From Ruminococcaceae bacterium UBA7101 (GTDB taxonomy: Bacteria; Bacillota; Clostridia; Oscillospirales; Acutalibacteraceae): DNA of 64,000 nucleotides. Location of the stretch: contig DKYL01000038.1 of NCBI GenBank assembly GCA_002493325.1, forward strand, positions 26,943-90,942, in the 5' to 3' direction. Under the pieces are notes generated by a model. It did not search any database. It saw nothing but the letters and a program-made list of their open reading frames with translations, and was not told the origin of the DNA. This document shows positions 1 to 9,677 of the stretch, one piece after another. Made by a program: the position numbers and the translations under genes. How positions within the stretch are numbered: the first letter of the stretch is position 1; every line of letters begins with the position of its first letter.

Positions 1-1097
1 GCCTCTGTCATCAGTGAAAACGGTGTATTGATTTCCTCAGAAGCAATCGTGAACAAAAGACTTGTAGGCATAAGCTCCTGATGGAATGTACCGATTGCAA
101 CATAAAGTCCGGGCAGAAATATAGAAAGAACAAAGCTGAAATACTTTAAAATTCTTATAAAGCCTGCATAAAACGGCGGATTATCATAATCATCAACCGA
201 CTGAAAATTATCGCTGAAAAGCGACGGCACAAAAATTACAAACGGCGTACCCTCAACCATAACGAGCACCCTGCCCTCAAGCAGCTTTGACACCGCAACA
301 TCGGGGCGCTCCGTATTGCTTACACAACTGAAAAATGATTTAATATCCGTATCCAGAAACGGTACAAGCTCGCCGTAATCAATAAGCGTATTCAGATTAG
401 CCAATTTAAGCCTGCTCTCCACGCCCTTAACAAGCTCAGGGTCTGCCCTGTCATCAATATAACCGATAACAACAGGAGTTGATGCCGCAGAGCCTATTTT
501 TATCTGCTTGAATTTCAAATGAGGTGTTTTAAGTCTTTTTCTTAACAGAGCCTTGTTATCATTCAGTGCTTCGATAAAGCACTCCTTGGCACCTCTTACA
601 TTGCTTTCATTTGACGGCTCATCAACACTGCGCTTGCTCCAGCCCTGTATACCGAAAACAAGTGCCTTATTATTTCCGTCAAGAATAAATACACAAAAGC
701 CTGACATCAAGAAATAGTAGCAGTCTTCAAAGGTGGTTGCCTCTTTCATTTCAAGCGAATTAACAACCTTCAGCTTGATTGTATCAAGAAGTTCCTGTTT
801 CGTTTCAAACTCAAGCTCTCTGCCAAGAATAGGCTCCATTATCATCTGTGAAAGCTGTAGCGAATCAATCAAGCCGTCCATAACACAGAAAAAGCCCTTG
901 ACTCCGCAAATAACCGCCTCTCTTAAAAGGAAATCAGAGCAGTCCTTAAAATCATCCTCAAATTTCTTTTTATTCAGTTCGTAATCTGTGAAAAGATTAC
1001 CCGTCGGATTTTCCAAATTATTTTCACTGCCTTTCCATTGCCAACAAAAAATAATGCTGAAAACAGCAATGTTATACGTCCTGATTAATTTTTGCAT
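1..1097 (-). CDS. GerA-family spore germination protein (SpoVAF/GerAA type), 3' end cut by window
   Basis: Partial gene: 365 codons are visible and the end lies beyond base 1. The translation matches the GerA family: an N-terminal soluble domain beginning around the DYELNKKKFEDDF and CSDFLLREAV stretches, then a conserved segment (IGYIDDRADPELV, DYGELVPFLD, EGRVLVMVEGTPFVI), then the first membrane helices (FSFVLSIFLPGLYVAIGTF). Family members are membrane subunits of nutrient germinant receptors in the spore inner membrane, or SpoVAF. The ATG at 1097 has no clear ribosome site; an in-frame TTG about 30 codons in lies nearer the usual family N-terminus and is a real alternative start. The gene runs divergently from the DUF421 gene. 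Confidence 0.88.
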   Translation of the reverse strand, partial: MQKLIRTYNIAVFSIIFCWQWKGSENNLENPTGNLFTDYELNKKKFEDDFKDCSDFLLREAVICGVKGFFCVMDGLIDSLQLSQMIMEPILGRELEFETKQELLDTIKLKVVNSLEMKEATTFEDCYYFLMSGFCVFILDGNNKALVFGIQGWSKRSVDEPSNESNVRGAKECFIEALNDNKALLRKRLKTPHLKFKQIKIGSAASTPVVIGYIDDRADPELVKGVESRLKLANLNTLIDYGELVPFLDTDIKSFFSCVSNTERPDVAVSKLLEGRVLVMVEGTPFVIFVPSLFSDNFQSVDDYDNPPFYAGFIRILKYFSFVLSIFLPGLYVAIGTFHQELMPTSLLFTIASEEINTPFSLMTE

Positions 1098-1151
1098 AAT
1101 AAAGAAAATTATTCACAAAATGTTATAGTAAAACAAGGAACAGGTGGTTGT

Positions 1152-1826
1152 ATGGCGATAAATTTTATAAGAGCAGCAATTATTTATGTTGTAATCATTA
1201 TTGCAGTAAGGCTGATGGGAAAAAGACAGGTCGGTGAGCTTAAGCCCCACGAGCTTGTAATAACCATTCTGATAAGTGCAATAGCGGTTATTCCCCTTGA
1301 GGAAAATTCAATGCCCCTTGCAAACTGTCTGGTGCCCATTATGCTATTTGTCAGCCTTGAAATTATTATGAGTGTTATATCCATGAAAAGCCTGTGGTTC
1401 AGAAATCTTCTGCAGGGCAGACCGATATTTATAATAAGACAGGGCAAGCTTGACCAAAAAAAACTGAAACAGCTCAGGCTGACGATGGATGATGTTGTGG
1501 ATGCACTAAGGCAGAAGGATATATTTGACATCAGTCAGGTTGAGGATGCAGTCATAGAAACCAATGGTTCAATATCTGTTCTGCCAAAGGCTGAATACCA
1601 GCCTATAACCGCATCCGACATAAGCCTTTCTGTTAAGGAGAAGGGTATGCCTGTGGCTATTGTTATTGACGGCAAGACTGTTAACGAATATTTCAACGAA
1701 TACAAGCTGAAGGACAGTGAAATTGAGCTTGTGCTGCAAACTGTCAACAGAGATGTTGAAAAAATTATGCTTTTAACAATTGATGATGACGGCAATACCT
1801 ATTTAATTGAAAAGGAGAAGCAATGA
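1152..1826 (+). CDS. DUF421 domain membrane protein (YetF/YkjA-like)
   Basis: 224-residue protein of the DUF421 (YetF) family. Hydrophobic helices at about residues 3-20, 37-55 and 60-75 contain the family stretch RLMGKRQVGELKPHEL, followed by a soluble alpha/beta domain with QGRPIFIIRQGKLD, DDVVDALRQKDIFDI and VEDAVIETNG. Its molecular role is not established; B. subtilis relatives are membrane proteins, some linked to sporulation. The ATG at 1152 was chosen because AGGTGG lies just upstream; a longer in-frame reading from 1092 adds an unlikely polar extension. The stop overlaps the DUF4363 start by 4 bases, so the pair is translationally coupled. DUF421 and DUF4363 are a recurrent clostridial pair. 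Confidence 0.9.
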   Translation: MAINFIRAAIIYVVIIIAVRLMGKRQVGELKPHELVITILISAIAVIPLEENSMPLANCLVPIMLFVSLEIIMSVISMKSLWFRNLLQGRPIFIIRQGKLDQKKLKQLRLTMDDVVDALRQKDIFDISQVEDAVIETNGSISVLPKAEYQPITASDISLSVKEKGMPVAIVIDGKTVNEYFNEYKLKDSEIELVLQTVNRDVEKIMLLTIDDDGNTYLIEKEKQ

Positions 1827-2200
1827 AAAGACTTTTTATAGCAATCGCATTTCTTGCACTGGCATTCGGACTTTGCACCTTTGAGCAGATAACAATAAAT
1901 AAAACCTATTCTCAGGCAAACAAATACATTGATTATGCCATTGAACAGGTTGAAAAAAAGGATTATAAGGGAGCTGAGGAAACCTGCAGCACCCTTGATG
2001 AATACTGGGACAGCAAGCAGCAGTATTTAACTGCAATGATTGACCACGGCTCTCTTGACGACACAGGAGTAACAATCACATCCCTTAAGGATTTAGCAAA
2101 AAATGAAAGTGACGACCTTGAGGGCGAGCTGATAACCGCAAAAAATCAAATACAATCCATCTATGACAATCAGAAAATCACCTTCGGTAATATATTCTGA
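1823..2200 (+). CDS. DUF4363 family protein
   Basis: 125-residue protein with one N-terminal hydrophobic helix (residues 3-17, signal or anchor) followed by a helical extracytoplasmic domain rich in acidic residues. Its length, its position after DUF421 and its helical pattern (YIDYAIEQVEKKDYKGAEE) fit the DUF4363 family, whose function is unknown. It overlaps the DUF421 stop codon by ATGA and is followed immediately by a terminator, so it closes a two-gene operon. It probably works with the DUF421 protein at the membrane; that is inference from the pairing. Confidence 0.8.
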   Translation: MKRLFIAIAFLALAFGLCTFEQITINKTYSQANKYIDYAIEQVEKKDYKGAEETCSTLDEYWDSKQQYLTAMIDHGSLDDTGVTITSLKDLAKNESDDLEGELITAKNQIQSIYDNQKITFGNIF

Positions 2201-2208
2201 CAAAATTT

Positions 2209-2236
2209 AAGGAGCTGAAAAAATCAGCTCCTTTGC
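2209..2236. terminator. bidirectional terminator between DUF4363 and glgA
   Basis: A 10-bp perfect stem (2209-2218 with 2224-2233) with a 5-base loop, followed on the plus strand by CTTTGCTTTA and on the minus strand by TTAAATTTTG. It lies between two convergent genes and can end both transcripts. Confidence 0.85.
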
Positions 2237-2237
2237 T

Positions 2238-3656
2238 TTATTTTAACAGTGAACGATACATTTTAATGTATTCATTTGCACTCTTTCCCCAACTCATATC
2301 ACAGTCGAGTGCCCGCTTGACGAGAGTGCTCCAGCCGTCTGTATGATAAGCGTCGTTCGCTCTGTAAATAGCGCCAAGCATATCATAGGCATTATATGTT
2401 TTAAATGTGAAACCATTTCCCTCTCCATCACCGCAATCAGTGATAGAATCCTTAAGTCCGCCTGTTTCACGAACGATAGGCAATGTACCGTAACGCAGTG
2501 CAACCATCTGTGACAGTCCGCAAGGCTCGCTCTTACTTGGCATAAGGAACATATCCGCACCTGCGTAAATTTTTCTTGCCAGATCAGGAACAAATCCAAT
2601 TGTGATGCCTACCTTATTCGGGTACTTATCGTGAAGATAGCGGAAGAAGTTTTCATACTGCCACTCACCGCTGCCGAGAACAACGTACTGAATATTTCTC
2701 TCACAAAGGCTCTTTTCGAGAACCTCCTTCATAAGGTCAACGCCCTTATGACCGACAAGACGTGAAACAATACCGATAACAGGCACATTCGGGTCAACAT
2801 TAAGACCCATCATTTTCTGTAATTCTTCCTTATTTTTAGCCTTGCCGCTGAAATCATCAGCATTGTAATTCACCCAGATATCCTTATCTGTTTCAGGGTT
2901 ATAGCCGTCAACATCAATACCATTGAGAATACCGCAAAGCTTCCAGCTTCGCTGATTTAAAATCGGGTCAAGACCATGGCTGTACCAAGGGTCAAGAATT
3001 TCCCTTGCATAAGTGGGCGAAACAGTTGTCACCTTATTGGCGCACTCAATACCTGCCTTCATAAAGTTCACAAGACCATCATAAAGAATCAAATTATTAT
3101 GTTCAGGCGCAATACCGAGAACATCGTTCAGAAGCTCATTGCCATACTTGCCCTGATACTGAATATTATGGATTGTGAAAACAGTCTTGATATTTTCAAA
3201 GCCCATTCTGTTCGCATAATAGCAGCTGTAATACAGCGGAGTCAACGCACTCTGCCAGTCATTACAGTGAATAATATCAGGCTTCCAGTCGATAACAGGA
3301 ATGATTTCAAGCACTGCCCTTGCAAAGAATGCAAAGCGCTCTGCATCATCATAGTGACCGTAAATACCGTCACGCTTAAAGTAATACTGGTTATCCAGAA
3401 AATAATAGATAACACCGTTTGCTTTAGCTTCAAACACACCGCAATACTGTCTGCGCCATGAAACAGGAACAGAAATTGAGGCTATAAATTTCATTTTATC
3501 CTTATATTCCTGCTTAATGCTGTCATAAAGCGGCATAACAACACGGCAGCCGATCAGTCTTTTTCTCAGGGCAACAGGCAATGAGCCTGCTACGTCACCC
3601 AGTCCGCCTGAAGCCATAAAGGGAAGTGCTTCAGATGAAACATACAATACTTTCAT
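2238..3656 (-). CDS. glgA: glycogen synthase (ADP-glucose type, GT5)
   Basis: 472 residues, the usual GlgA length. It transfers glucose from ADP-glucose to growing alpha-1,4-glucan in the cytoplasm. Seen: the N-terminal GT5 loop as ASGGLGDVAG (residues 15-24), HCNDWQSALTPLYY, VFTIHNIQYQGKYG, VSRLVGHKGVDLM and the C-terminal donor/catalytic block SKSEPCGLSQM followed by RETGGLKDSI. The usual first-loop lysine of KTGGL is alanine here (see findings). It is the last gene of glgB-glgC-glgD-glgA, 15 bases after glgD, with GGAGG 11 bases before ATG. It ends at the shared terminator at 2209. Confidence 0.95.
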   Translation of the reverse strand: MKVLYVSSEALPFMASGGLGDVAGSLPVALRKRLIGCRVVMPLYDSIKQEYKDKMKFIASISVPVSWRRQYCGVFEAKANGVIYYFLDNQYYFKRDGIYGHYDDAERFAFFARAVLEIIPVIDWKPDIIHCNDWQSALTPLYYSCYYANRMGFENIKTVFTIHNIQYQGKYGNELLNDVLGIAPEHNNLILYDGLVNFMKAGIECANKVTTVSPTYAREILDPWYSHGLDPILNQRSWKLCGILNGIDVDGYNPETDKDIWVNYNADDFSGKAKNKEELQKMMGLNVDPNVPVIGIVSRLVGHKGVDLMKEVLEKSLCERNIQYVVLGSGEWQYENFFRYLHDKYPNKVGITIGFVPDLARKIYAGADMFLMPSKSEPCGLSQMVALRYGTLPIVRETGGLKDSITDCGDGEGNGFTFKTYNAYDMLGAIYRANDAYHTDGWSTLVKRALDCDMSWGKSANEYIKMYRSLLK

Positions 3657-3671
3657 TACTACACACGCCTC

Positions 3672-4790
3672 CTATACTCTTGTATTCTTTGAAAGACAGA
3701 TAGGGAATGTATCAGCGCCCGATAATTCAACACCATTTTTGATATTCACATTTTTATCTGCAATAACACAGGTGATTTTTGAATTTTCGCCGACAATGGT
3801 ATCCTGCATAAGAATTGAATTTTTAACAACAGCACCCTTGCCGATTTTAACGCCCTTGAAAATAATACAGTTTTCAACCTGTCCCTCAATAATGCATCCG
3901 TCTGCAACAAGGCTGTTTTTGAGTGATGACTCAACGCCGTAGATTGCAGGCATATCGTCACGCTCCTTGGTTGAAATCGTATGCTTAAAGAGCTTTTTCC
4001 TGTTTTCCTTTTCAAGAACTGACATTGAAATATCATAATAGCTCTGAACAGAATCAATTGTTCCCACAAAGCTGTCAGTTGCATCATAAGCGTGGATTTT
4101 AAGCTTATCAACATTTGCCATAATCACATTTCTCTGATAAGAAATTTCATTTTTTGAATGAGCTGCGGAAACAAGCGTTTCAAGCAGATACTTCTTCATC
4201 ATCATAATATTACAGGAATAGAAAACATCCTCGTTAGTATCCTTGTCAAGGCTCATTTCGGTAATTCTTCCGTCAGCATCAACCTTGTCAAAGCAAAGTA
4301 CAGAGCCGATATTTTTGGGCATTTTGCCCTTAACACCGAGGATTGTAATATCAGCACCGCTCTCCTCGTGCGCATTAAACAAATCTGTATAATCAGTAGA
4401 CACAATATGGTTGCAGTCGCTCATTAAAACATAGGTCTGATTTGACTGATTCAAAAAGCCCATATTGCCGTAAATAGCATCAATTCTGTTGCCCCACATT
4501 TTTGCACTGCCAAGTGAAAACGGAGGAAGAAGATACAAGCCATCATTCTTTCTGTTTAAATCCCAAGGCTTACCTGTGCCCACATGGTCCATAAGGGACT
4601 GGAAGTTTGCGTTTGTAACAACACCGATTTTTGCAACACCGCTGTCAACCATATTGGAAAGCGGGAAGTCAATCAGACGATAGCGTGAGCAGAATGGAAC
4701 AGAGCCCATAGTTCTCATAGCCGTAAGGCTGTCGAGAGCCTCCTCGTGAATATTTGCAAATACAATACCTAATACTTGTTTACCGTTCAT
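3672..4790 (-). CDS. glgD: GlgD subunit of glucose-1-phosphate adenylyltransferase
   Basis: 372-residue paralogue of GlgC. It keeps the nucleotidyltransferase fold (RYRLIDFPLSNMVDSG, GNMGFLNQSNQTYVL) and C-terminal left-handed beta-helix repeats (GCIIEGQVENCIIFKG, GAVVKNSILMQD), but lacks the canonical GlgC start ([11 protein letters not shown]) and has MSDCNHIVSTDY where GlgC has [11 protein letters not shown]. In Firmicutes GlgD is a largely noncatalytic or regulatory partner of GlgC. The ATG at 4790 lies 10 bases after AGGAGG; the TTG at 4799 is only 1 base after it and was rejected. Five bases follow the glgC stop. Confidence 0.93.
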   Translation of the reverse strand: MNGKQVLGIVFANIHEEALDSLTAMRTMGSVPFCSRYRLIDFPLSNMVDSGVAKIGVVTNANFQSLMDHVGTGKPWDLNRKNDGLYLLPPFSLGSAKMWGNRIDAIYGNMGFLNQSNQTYVLMSDCNHIVSTDYTDLFNAHEESGADITILGVKGKMPKNIGSVLCFDKVDADGRITEMSLDKDTNEDVFYSCNIMMMKKYLLETLVSAAHSKNEISYQRNVIMANVDKLKIHAYDATDSFVGTIDSVQSYYDISMSVLEKENRKKLFKHTISTKERDDMPAIYGVESSLKNSLVADGCIIEGQVENCIIFKGVKIGKGAVVKNSILMQDTIVGENSKITCVIADKNVNIKNGVELSGADTFPICLSKNTRV

Positions 4791-4795
4791 TACAA

Positions 4796-6004
4796 TCAAA
4801 CCTCCTCTCCTGATTTAATCATTACCCCGGGAGCAACATACTGACCCTTGGTAATTTTTGCTCCTGCACCGATAACAGGGATTCCCCAATCCTCAGGCTT
4901 TTCAAGCATCTCAGGGATTTCGCCGATCTTGGCATCCTCCTCAATCACTGCATTCTCAGCAACGATTGAATAATAGACCTTAGCACCCTTCTTAATGGTT
5001 GCACCCGGCATAACAACACTGTATCTTACATCCGCATCCTCTTCAATTGTAACATTTGAGGAGATAACACTGTAATCAACATTACCCTCAATCTCACAGC
5101 CCTCGCTGATGGATGAGCCTTCAACAACAGCATTTTTGCCGATGTAGTGAGGTGGTGCAAGTGGATTTCTTGAGTAAATTCTCCAGCTTGTGTCACTTAA
5201 ATCAAGGTCAACATTCGGATTGATAATATCAAGGTTTGCCTCCCACAGAGAGTCGATTGTACCTACATCCTTCCAGTAGCCCTTGAAAGGATAAGCAAAC
5301 ATACGCTCACCTGCGTCAAGCATTGTCGGAATGATATTTTTACCAAAGTCATTTGATGAGCCTTCGGTGTTTTCATCCTGAATCAAATACTCCCTGAGCT
5401 TATCCCAGCTGAATACATAAACACCCATTGACGCCTTATTGCTCTTAGGCTCAGCAGGCTTCTCAGCAAACTCATAGATTTCATCGTTATCCTTGGTTGC
5501 AAGAATACCGAAACGTGATGCCTCTTCCCACGGAACCTCAAGCACTGCAATTGTGCAGGCAGCATCGTTCTTTTTATGGAAATCAACCATCTGTGCATAA
5601 TCCATTTTATAAATATGGTCACCTGAAAGGATTACAACATATTCAGGGTCATATTTTTCAATGAAATTAATATTTTGATAAATAGCATTGGCAGTACCCT
5701 TGTACCACTCGGCACCGCCGATTGCCTCATATGGTGACAGAATGTGAATACCGCCGTTCTGTCTGTCAAGATCCCATGGCTGACCATTGCCAAGGTAATC
5801 ATTAAGCTCAAGGGGCTGGTACTGGGTCAGTACGCCAACCGTATAAATACCGCTGTTCACACAGTTGGAAAGGGGGAAATCAATAATTCTGTAATTTCCG
5901 CCGTATGGTACTGCAGGCTTGGCAATATTTTTTGTTAAAACTCCCAGGCGGCTGCCCTGTCCGCCTGCTAAGAGCATTGCAACAACCTTATTTTTTTGTG
6001 CCAT
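4796..6004 (-). CDS. glgC: glucose-1-phosphate adenylyltransferase, catalytic subunit
   Basis: 402 residues; makes ADP-glucose from ATP and glucose-1-phosphate, the committed step of bacterial glycogen synthesis. Seen: pyrophosphorylase signature [20 protein letters not shown] at residues 14-33, [14 protein letters not shown], substrate stretch [38 protein letters not shown], and hexapeptide beta-helix repeats from about residue 290. It starts inside the 3' end of glgB (17-base overlap) after AAAGGAG and is followed directly by glgD, consistent with a GlgC-GlgD heteromer made from one message. Confidence 0.96.
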   Translation of the reverse strand: MAQKNKVVAMLLAGGQGSRLGVLTKNIAKPAVPYGGNYRIIDFPLSNCVNSGIYTVGVLTQYQPLELNDYLGNGQPWDLDRQNGGIHILSPYEAIGGAEWYKGTANAIYQNINFIEKYDPEYVVILSGDHIYKMDYAQMVDFHKKNDAACTIAVLEVPWEEASRFGILATKDNDEIYEFAEKPAEPKSNKASMGVYVFSWDKLREYLIQDENTEGSSNDFGKNIIPTMLDAGERMFAYPFKGYWKDVGTIDSLWEANLDIINPNVDLDLSDTSWRIYSRNPLAPPHYIGKNAVVEGSSISEGCEIEGNVDYSVISSNVTIEEDADVRYSVVMPGATIKKGAKVYYSIVAENAVIEEDAKIGEIPEMLEKPEDWGIPVIGAGAKITKGQYVAPGVMIKSGEEV

Positions 6005-7937
6005 TTTTTATCTCCTTTGATTTATTTGTAGTTTTTTTATTCTTAGCCGACTTCTTTGTTTCTGTCTTTTCAAGATAGATTGCCGAAAGTCCGCTTAGCT
6101 TAAGACCGATACTCTCATCATAGCCATTCATAGGCTTATCCTTTGATTTGTAAGTACCCGATAATCTGACCTTTTCTCCCCCGTACTTTGAAAGAGAGGT
6201 ATCAAAAATCGTTTTATATGTTCCCTTTTCAGGAACACCGATTCTGTACTCATCAAAGCTGTTCGGTGTGAAATTGAACACTGCAATAATCTCTTTGCCC
6301 GACTTATCAATTCGTCTGAAGGCAATAACGGAATTTGCATTGTCCTCGCTGGAAATCCACTGGAAGCCCTCCCAGCTGTAATCGACCTGCCACAGTGCAG
6401 GTGTTTTTTTATAGAACTTATTAAGCTCTCTTGTGAAATCCTGCAGCTTTTTGTGCTTATCATAATCCAGCAGCAGCCAGTCAAGACCCTGCTTGTAATT
6501 CCACTCGATAAACTGACCGAACTCACTGCCCATAAACAAAAGCTTTTTGCCCGGGTGCGCAAACATATAGGCAAGAAACAGCCTGATACCGCTGAACTTC
6601 ATTTCATAATCGCCCGGCATTTTGTTAATCAGGCTTGCCTTGCCGTGAACAACCTCGTCGTGGCTTATCGGCAGAACAAAATTTTCGCTGAAGGCATAGA
6701 AAAAGCTGAAGGTAATGCAGTTGTGATTTCCTTTTCTGAATAACGGATCCATGGATGTATAACGAAGCATATCGTTCATCCATCCCATATTCCACTTGAA
6801 GTTAAAGCCAAGACCGCCTATATCCGTCGGCATGGTTATCATAGGCCATGCCGTTGACTCCTCGGCTATCATCATAACCTCGCCGTGCTCCTTGAACATA
6901 GCACAGTTCAGCTCCTTGAAAAATTCCACAGCCTCAAGATTTTCTCTGCCGCCGTGCTTGTTCGCAATCCATTCGCCGTTTTCTCTGCCGTAATCGAGAT
7001 AAAGCATGGATGCAACCGCATCAACTCTCAGTCCGTCAAAGTGGAACTTGTCAACCCAGTACATAGCCGATGAAATAAGGAAGGATTTAACCTCATTCCT
7101 GCCGTAGTCAAATACCCTTGTACCCCATTCCTTATGCTCACCCTTTCGCGGGTCGGAATATTCATAGGTACATTCGCCGTCGAACTCATAAAGTCCATAG
7201 GCATCCTTAGGGAAATGGGCAGGCACCCAGTCAAGAATAACACCGATATCTGCCTTGTGACAGCAGTCAATGAAATACATTAAATCATCAGGTGTGCCGT
7301 AGCGTGAGGTAGGGGCAAAATAGCCTGTCACCTGATATCCCCAGGAGCCGTCAAAGGGATATTCCATAATCGGAAGCATTTCAATATGCGTATATCCCAT
7401 ATCCTTAACATAAGGAACAAGCTCGTCTGCCATCTGACGATAGGACAGGAAATCACCATTTTCATGCTGCTTCCAGGAGCCAAAATGAATTTCATATATA
7501 TTAACAGGCTTTTCAAGTATATTGCTGTTTTTTGATTTGTCGTACCACTTTTTATCTGTCCATTTATATGGCTCACTGTGATAAACCTTTGACGCCGTAC
7601 CCGGTCGTGTTTCGGCATGAAAGGCATAGGGATCAGCCTTCATTATAACCGAGCCTGACTTTGTTGTGATTGCATATTTATAGCAATCATACTGCATAAC
7701 TCCGTCAATAACCGCTTCCCATATTCCTGCAGAAATTTCTGTCATACGGTTTGCATCCTCGTCCCAATGGTTAAAGTCACCCGAAACGGAAACTGCTGCA
7801 GCATGGGGTGCCCATACTCTGAACACAAAGGTGTCACCATTCATTTTATGACAGCCGAAAAATTCATATGACTTATAATTTTTTCCGCTGTGGAAAAGAT
7901 ACAGTGGGAACTCATATTCTTTTTTCAATTTCTCCAT
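5988..7937 (-). CDS. glgB: 1,4-alpha-glucan branching enzyme (GH13)
   Basis: 649 residues; introduces alpha-1,6 branches into glycogen. An N-terminal CBM48 domain (residues about 25-110, [20 protein letters not shown]) precedes the GH13 barrel with YEIHFGSW, nucleophile Asp in [12 protein letters not shown], acid/base Glu in [10 protein letters not shown] and the third acidic residue in [11 protein letters not shown]. The C-terminus carries an odd lysine-rich tail (about 20 residues). The ATG at 7937 has GAAGGAGATG upstream; a start nine codons earlier is less likely. First gene of the glycogen operon, read from the promoter at 8024-8052. Confidence 0.95.
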   Translation of the reverse strand: MEKLKKEYEFPLYLFHSGKNYKSYEFFGCHKMNGDTFVFRVWAPHAAAVSVSGDFNHWDEDANRMTEISAGIWEAVIDGVMQYDCYKYAITTKSGSVIMKADPYAFHAETRPGTASKVYHSEPYKWTDKKWYDKSKNSNILEKPVNIYEIHFGSWKQHENGDFLSYRQMADELVPYVKDMGYTHIEMLPIMEYPFDGSWGYQVTGYFAPTSRYGTPDDLMYFIDCCHKADIGVILDWVPAHFPKDAYGLYEFDGECTYEYSDPRKGEHKEWGTRVFDYGRNEVKSFLISSAMYWVDKFHFDGLRVDAVASMLYLDYGRENGEWIANKHGGRENLEAVEFFKELNCAMFKEHGEVMMIAEESTAWPMITMPTDIGGLGFNFKWNMGWMNDMLRYTSMDPLFRKGNHNCITFSFFYAFSENFVLPISHDEVVHGKASLINKMPGDYEMKFSGIRLFLAYMFAHPGKKLLFMGSEFGQFIEWNYKQGLDWLLLDYDKHKKLQDFTRELNKFYKKTPALWQVDYSWEGFQWISSEDNANSVIAFRRIDKSGKEIIAVFNFTPNSFDEYRIGVPEKGTYKTIFDTSLSKYGGEKVRLSGTYKSKDKPMNGYDESIGLKLSGLSAIYLEKTETKKSAKNKKTTNKSKEIKNGTKK

Positions 7938-8023
7938 TTTTTCATCTCCTTCATTAGTAATCATTCATTGAATTAAAACATCATTCAATAAGCATATTAC
8001 ATAATTATCCAAAATATAGTTCT

Positions 8024-8052
8024 ATAATAACATCTTTAACACTAATAATCAA
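8024..8052 (-). promoter_or_regulatory. sigma-A-type promoter for the glg operon
   Basis: On the minus strand TTGATT (8052-8047) and TATTAT (8029-8024) are separated by exactly 17 bases, pointing to glgB. Confidence 0.55.
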
Positions 8053-8201
8053 GTTGTTTTTGTTTATTTTGTTACAAAAAAAACTCAGGATTTTTCAAAA
8101 TATGTGTAAATTGTCGTAAAAGTTACTAATTCATAGTTTTACATGAATTAATGCTACAAAAAATATTGCAAATTAACAGTTAAAATAGAGCATTTTTGCT
8201 A

Positions 8202-8230
8202 TTGAACACAAACATTATAAATGTTATAAT
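8202..8230 (+). promoter_or_regulatory. sigma-A-type promoter for ANTAR-dapF-dapL-pur genes
   Basis: TTGAAC at 8202-8207 and a perfect TATAAT at 8225-8230 with a 17-base spacer, 45 bases before the ANTAR start. Confidence 0.75.
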
Positions 8231-8274
8231 AACTAAAAATATAGATATTACTATAATATGGAAAGGTAAATCTG

Positions 8275-8793
8275 ATGAAGGACATTATTATTGCATACCC
8301 TGTTAAAGAAACTGCTATGCAATTGCGTTCTCTTTTGGAGAATGAGGGCTTTCATGTGTCACACGTCTGTGCAAGAGGCTCAAGCGTACTCAGCATTGCA
8401 CAGAATCTGAATGAGGGTGTTGTTGTCTGTGCGTCAATCCTCAGTGATATGGGTGCAGGTGTCCTTGCAGAAAATCTGCCTTTCGGCTTTGATATTGTTG
8501 CTCTGTCAAAGAACGGTATACCCGAATATATGGGCAATCTGGTGAGTCTGCCCCTACCTGTTAACAAGGCAGAATTTCTTCAGACCGTTGCCGTTCTTGT
8601 AAGCACACGTTCATCCTTTACAAAAAGAAACGCTGACGACAGTGAGATTATTTCAAAAGCAAAGCTGATTTTGATGAAAACGAGTGATATGGGTGAAATT
8701 GCAGCTCATAAATACCTCCAGCAGGAAAGTATGAAAAAAGGTAAAAAAATCACTGGGATAGCAAAAGAGATTATTAACGATTTTACGGAATAG
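8275..8793 (+). CDS. ANTAR-domain response-regulator-like protein
   Basis: 172 residues. The first 110 residues form a receiver-like alpha/beta fold (KDIIIAYPVKETAMQLRSLLENEGF, LPLPVNKAEFLQTVAVL) but the expected phospho-acceptor Asp is not obvious (VVCASILSDMGAG), so phosphorylation is doubtful. The C-terminus (residues about 122-170, AKLILMKTSDMGEIAAHKYLQQ and KGKKITGIAKEII) is an ANTAR domain. ANTAR proteins (NasR, AmiR, EutV) bind two-hexaloop RNA and prevent termination. GGAAAGG precedes the ATG. It lies 19 bases before dapF; its RNA targets are not visible nearby. Confidence 0.85.
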   Translation: MKDIIIAYPVKETAMQLRSLLENEGFHVSHVCARGSSVLSIAQNLNEGVVVCASILSDMGAGVLAENLPFGFDIVALSKNGIPEYMGNLVSLPLPVNKAEFLQTVAVLVSTRSSFTKRNADDSEIISKAKLILMKTSDMGEIAAHKYLQQESMKKGKKITGIAKEIINDFTE

Positions 8794-8812
8794 ATATATA
8801 TTGGGTGATAAT

Positions 8813-9655
8813 ATGAAATTTACAAAGATGCACGGCTGCGGCAACGACTACATCTACATCGACTGCTTTAAGGAAACCGTTGCTAACGAAAGCGAGCTTG
8901 CAGTAAAGCTTTCAGACAGGCATTTCGGTATCGGCGGTGACGGAATCATCCTTATCAAAAAAGGCATGAAAGCTGATTTTGAAATGGTGATGTATAATGC
9001 CGACGGCTCACGTGGTGCAATGTGCGGCAACGGAATACGCTGTGTTGCAAAATATGTTTATGATAACGGCTACACTGACAAAACAAGCTTTTCCATTGAA
9101 TCAATGGGTGCTGTTAAATATATTGACGTCACTGTTGAAAACGGCAAAGTTATTCTTGCAAAGGTTGATATGGGTGCGCCGATATTGAAAGCTGCCGATG
9201 TTCCTGTTAACAGCGGCAATAAAAAGGTTATCAGCGAAAAAATCACAGTAGCAGGCAGAGAATTCAATATGACCTGCGTTTCAATGGGCAATCCCCACGC
9301 AGTTATGTTTATTGACGAGCATCCAAAGGATTTTGACCTTGATTTTTATGGTGCAAAATTTGAGTGCAATACAGATGTTTTCCCAAACAGAGTCAATGCT
9401 GAATTTGCCAAGGTTATTGACAGAAAGAATATTGAAATGCGTGTTTTTGAACGCGGTACGGGCGAAACACTTGCCTGCGGCACAGGCACCTGTGCAACAG
9501 TGGTTGCTGCAATACTGAATGGCTATGTTGACAATGATGTAACCGTTCACCTTATCGGCGGCGACTTGCAGATTCAGTGGTCAGGTAAAGAAGAGGACAG
9601 CGTGTTTATGACAGGACCTGCTGCCACTGTATTTACAGGTGAAATAGATTTATAA
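8813..9655 (+). CDS. dapF: diaminopimelate epimerase
   Basis: 280 residues; converts LL- to meso-diaminopimelate for lysine and peptidoglycan. Seen: N-terminal [13 protein letters not shown], first catalytic cysteine in [18 protein letters not shown] (about residue 71) and second in [16 protein letters not shown] (about residue 222), the two symmetric half-domains of the family. The ATG at 8813 gives the canonical N-terminus; a TTG four codons earlier is rejected. It is followed after 22 bases by dapL, which produces its LL substrate, so the two steps are genetically linked. Confidence 0.96.
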   Translation: MKFTKMHGCGNDYIYIDCFKETVANESELAVKLSDRHFGIGGDGIILIKKGMKADFEMVMYNADGSRGAMCGNGIRCVAKYVYDNGYTDKTSFSIESMGAVKYIDVTVENGKVILAKVDMGAPILKAADVPVNSGNKKVISEKITVAGREFNMTCVSMGNPHAVMFIDEHPKDFDLDFYGAKFECNTDVFPNRVNAEFAKVIDRKNIEMRVFERGTGETLACGTGTCATVVAAILNGYVDNDVTVHLIGGDLQIQWSGKEEDSVFMTGPAATVFTGEIDL

Positions 9656-9677
9656 ATTATATGGAGGTTTAAAATAT

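Larger units (their letters stand above)
7938..8274. other. divergent intergenic region between glgB and the ANTAR gene
   Basis: About 337 AT-rich bases without a gene. It holds the minus-strand glg promoter at 8024-8052 and the plus-strand promoter at 8202-8230. I see no riboswitch, tRNA or clear operator. The 200-base leader between the glg promoter's -10 and glgB is mostly A/T and shows no strong hairpin. Confidence 0.7.

Noticed and set aside
8231..8274. ANTAR two-hexaloop RNA in the leader of the ANTAR gene
   Set aside because: The 44-base leader is A/T-rich and contains no pair of stems with six-base loops.
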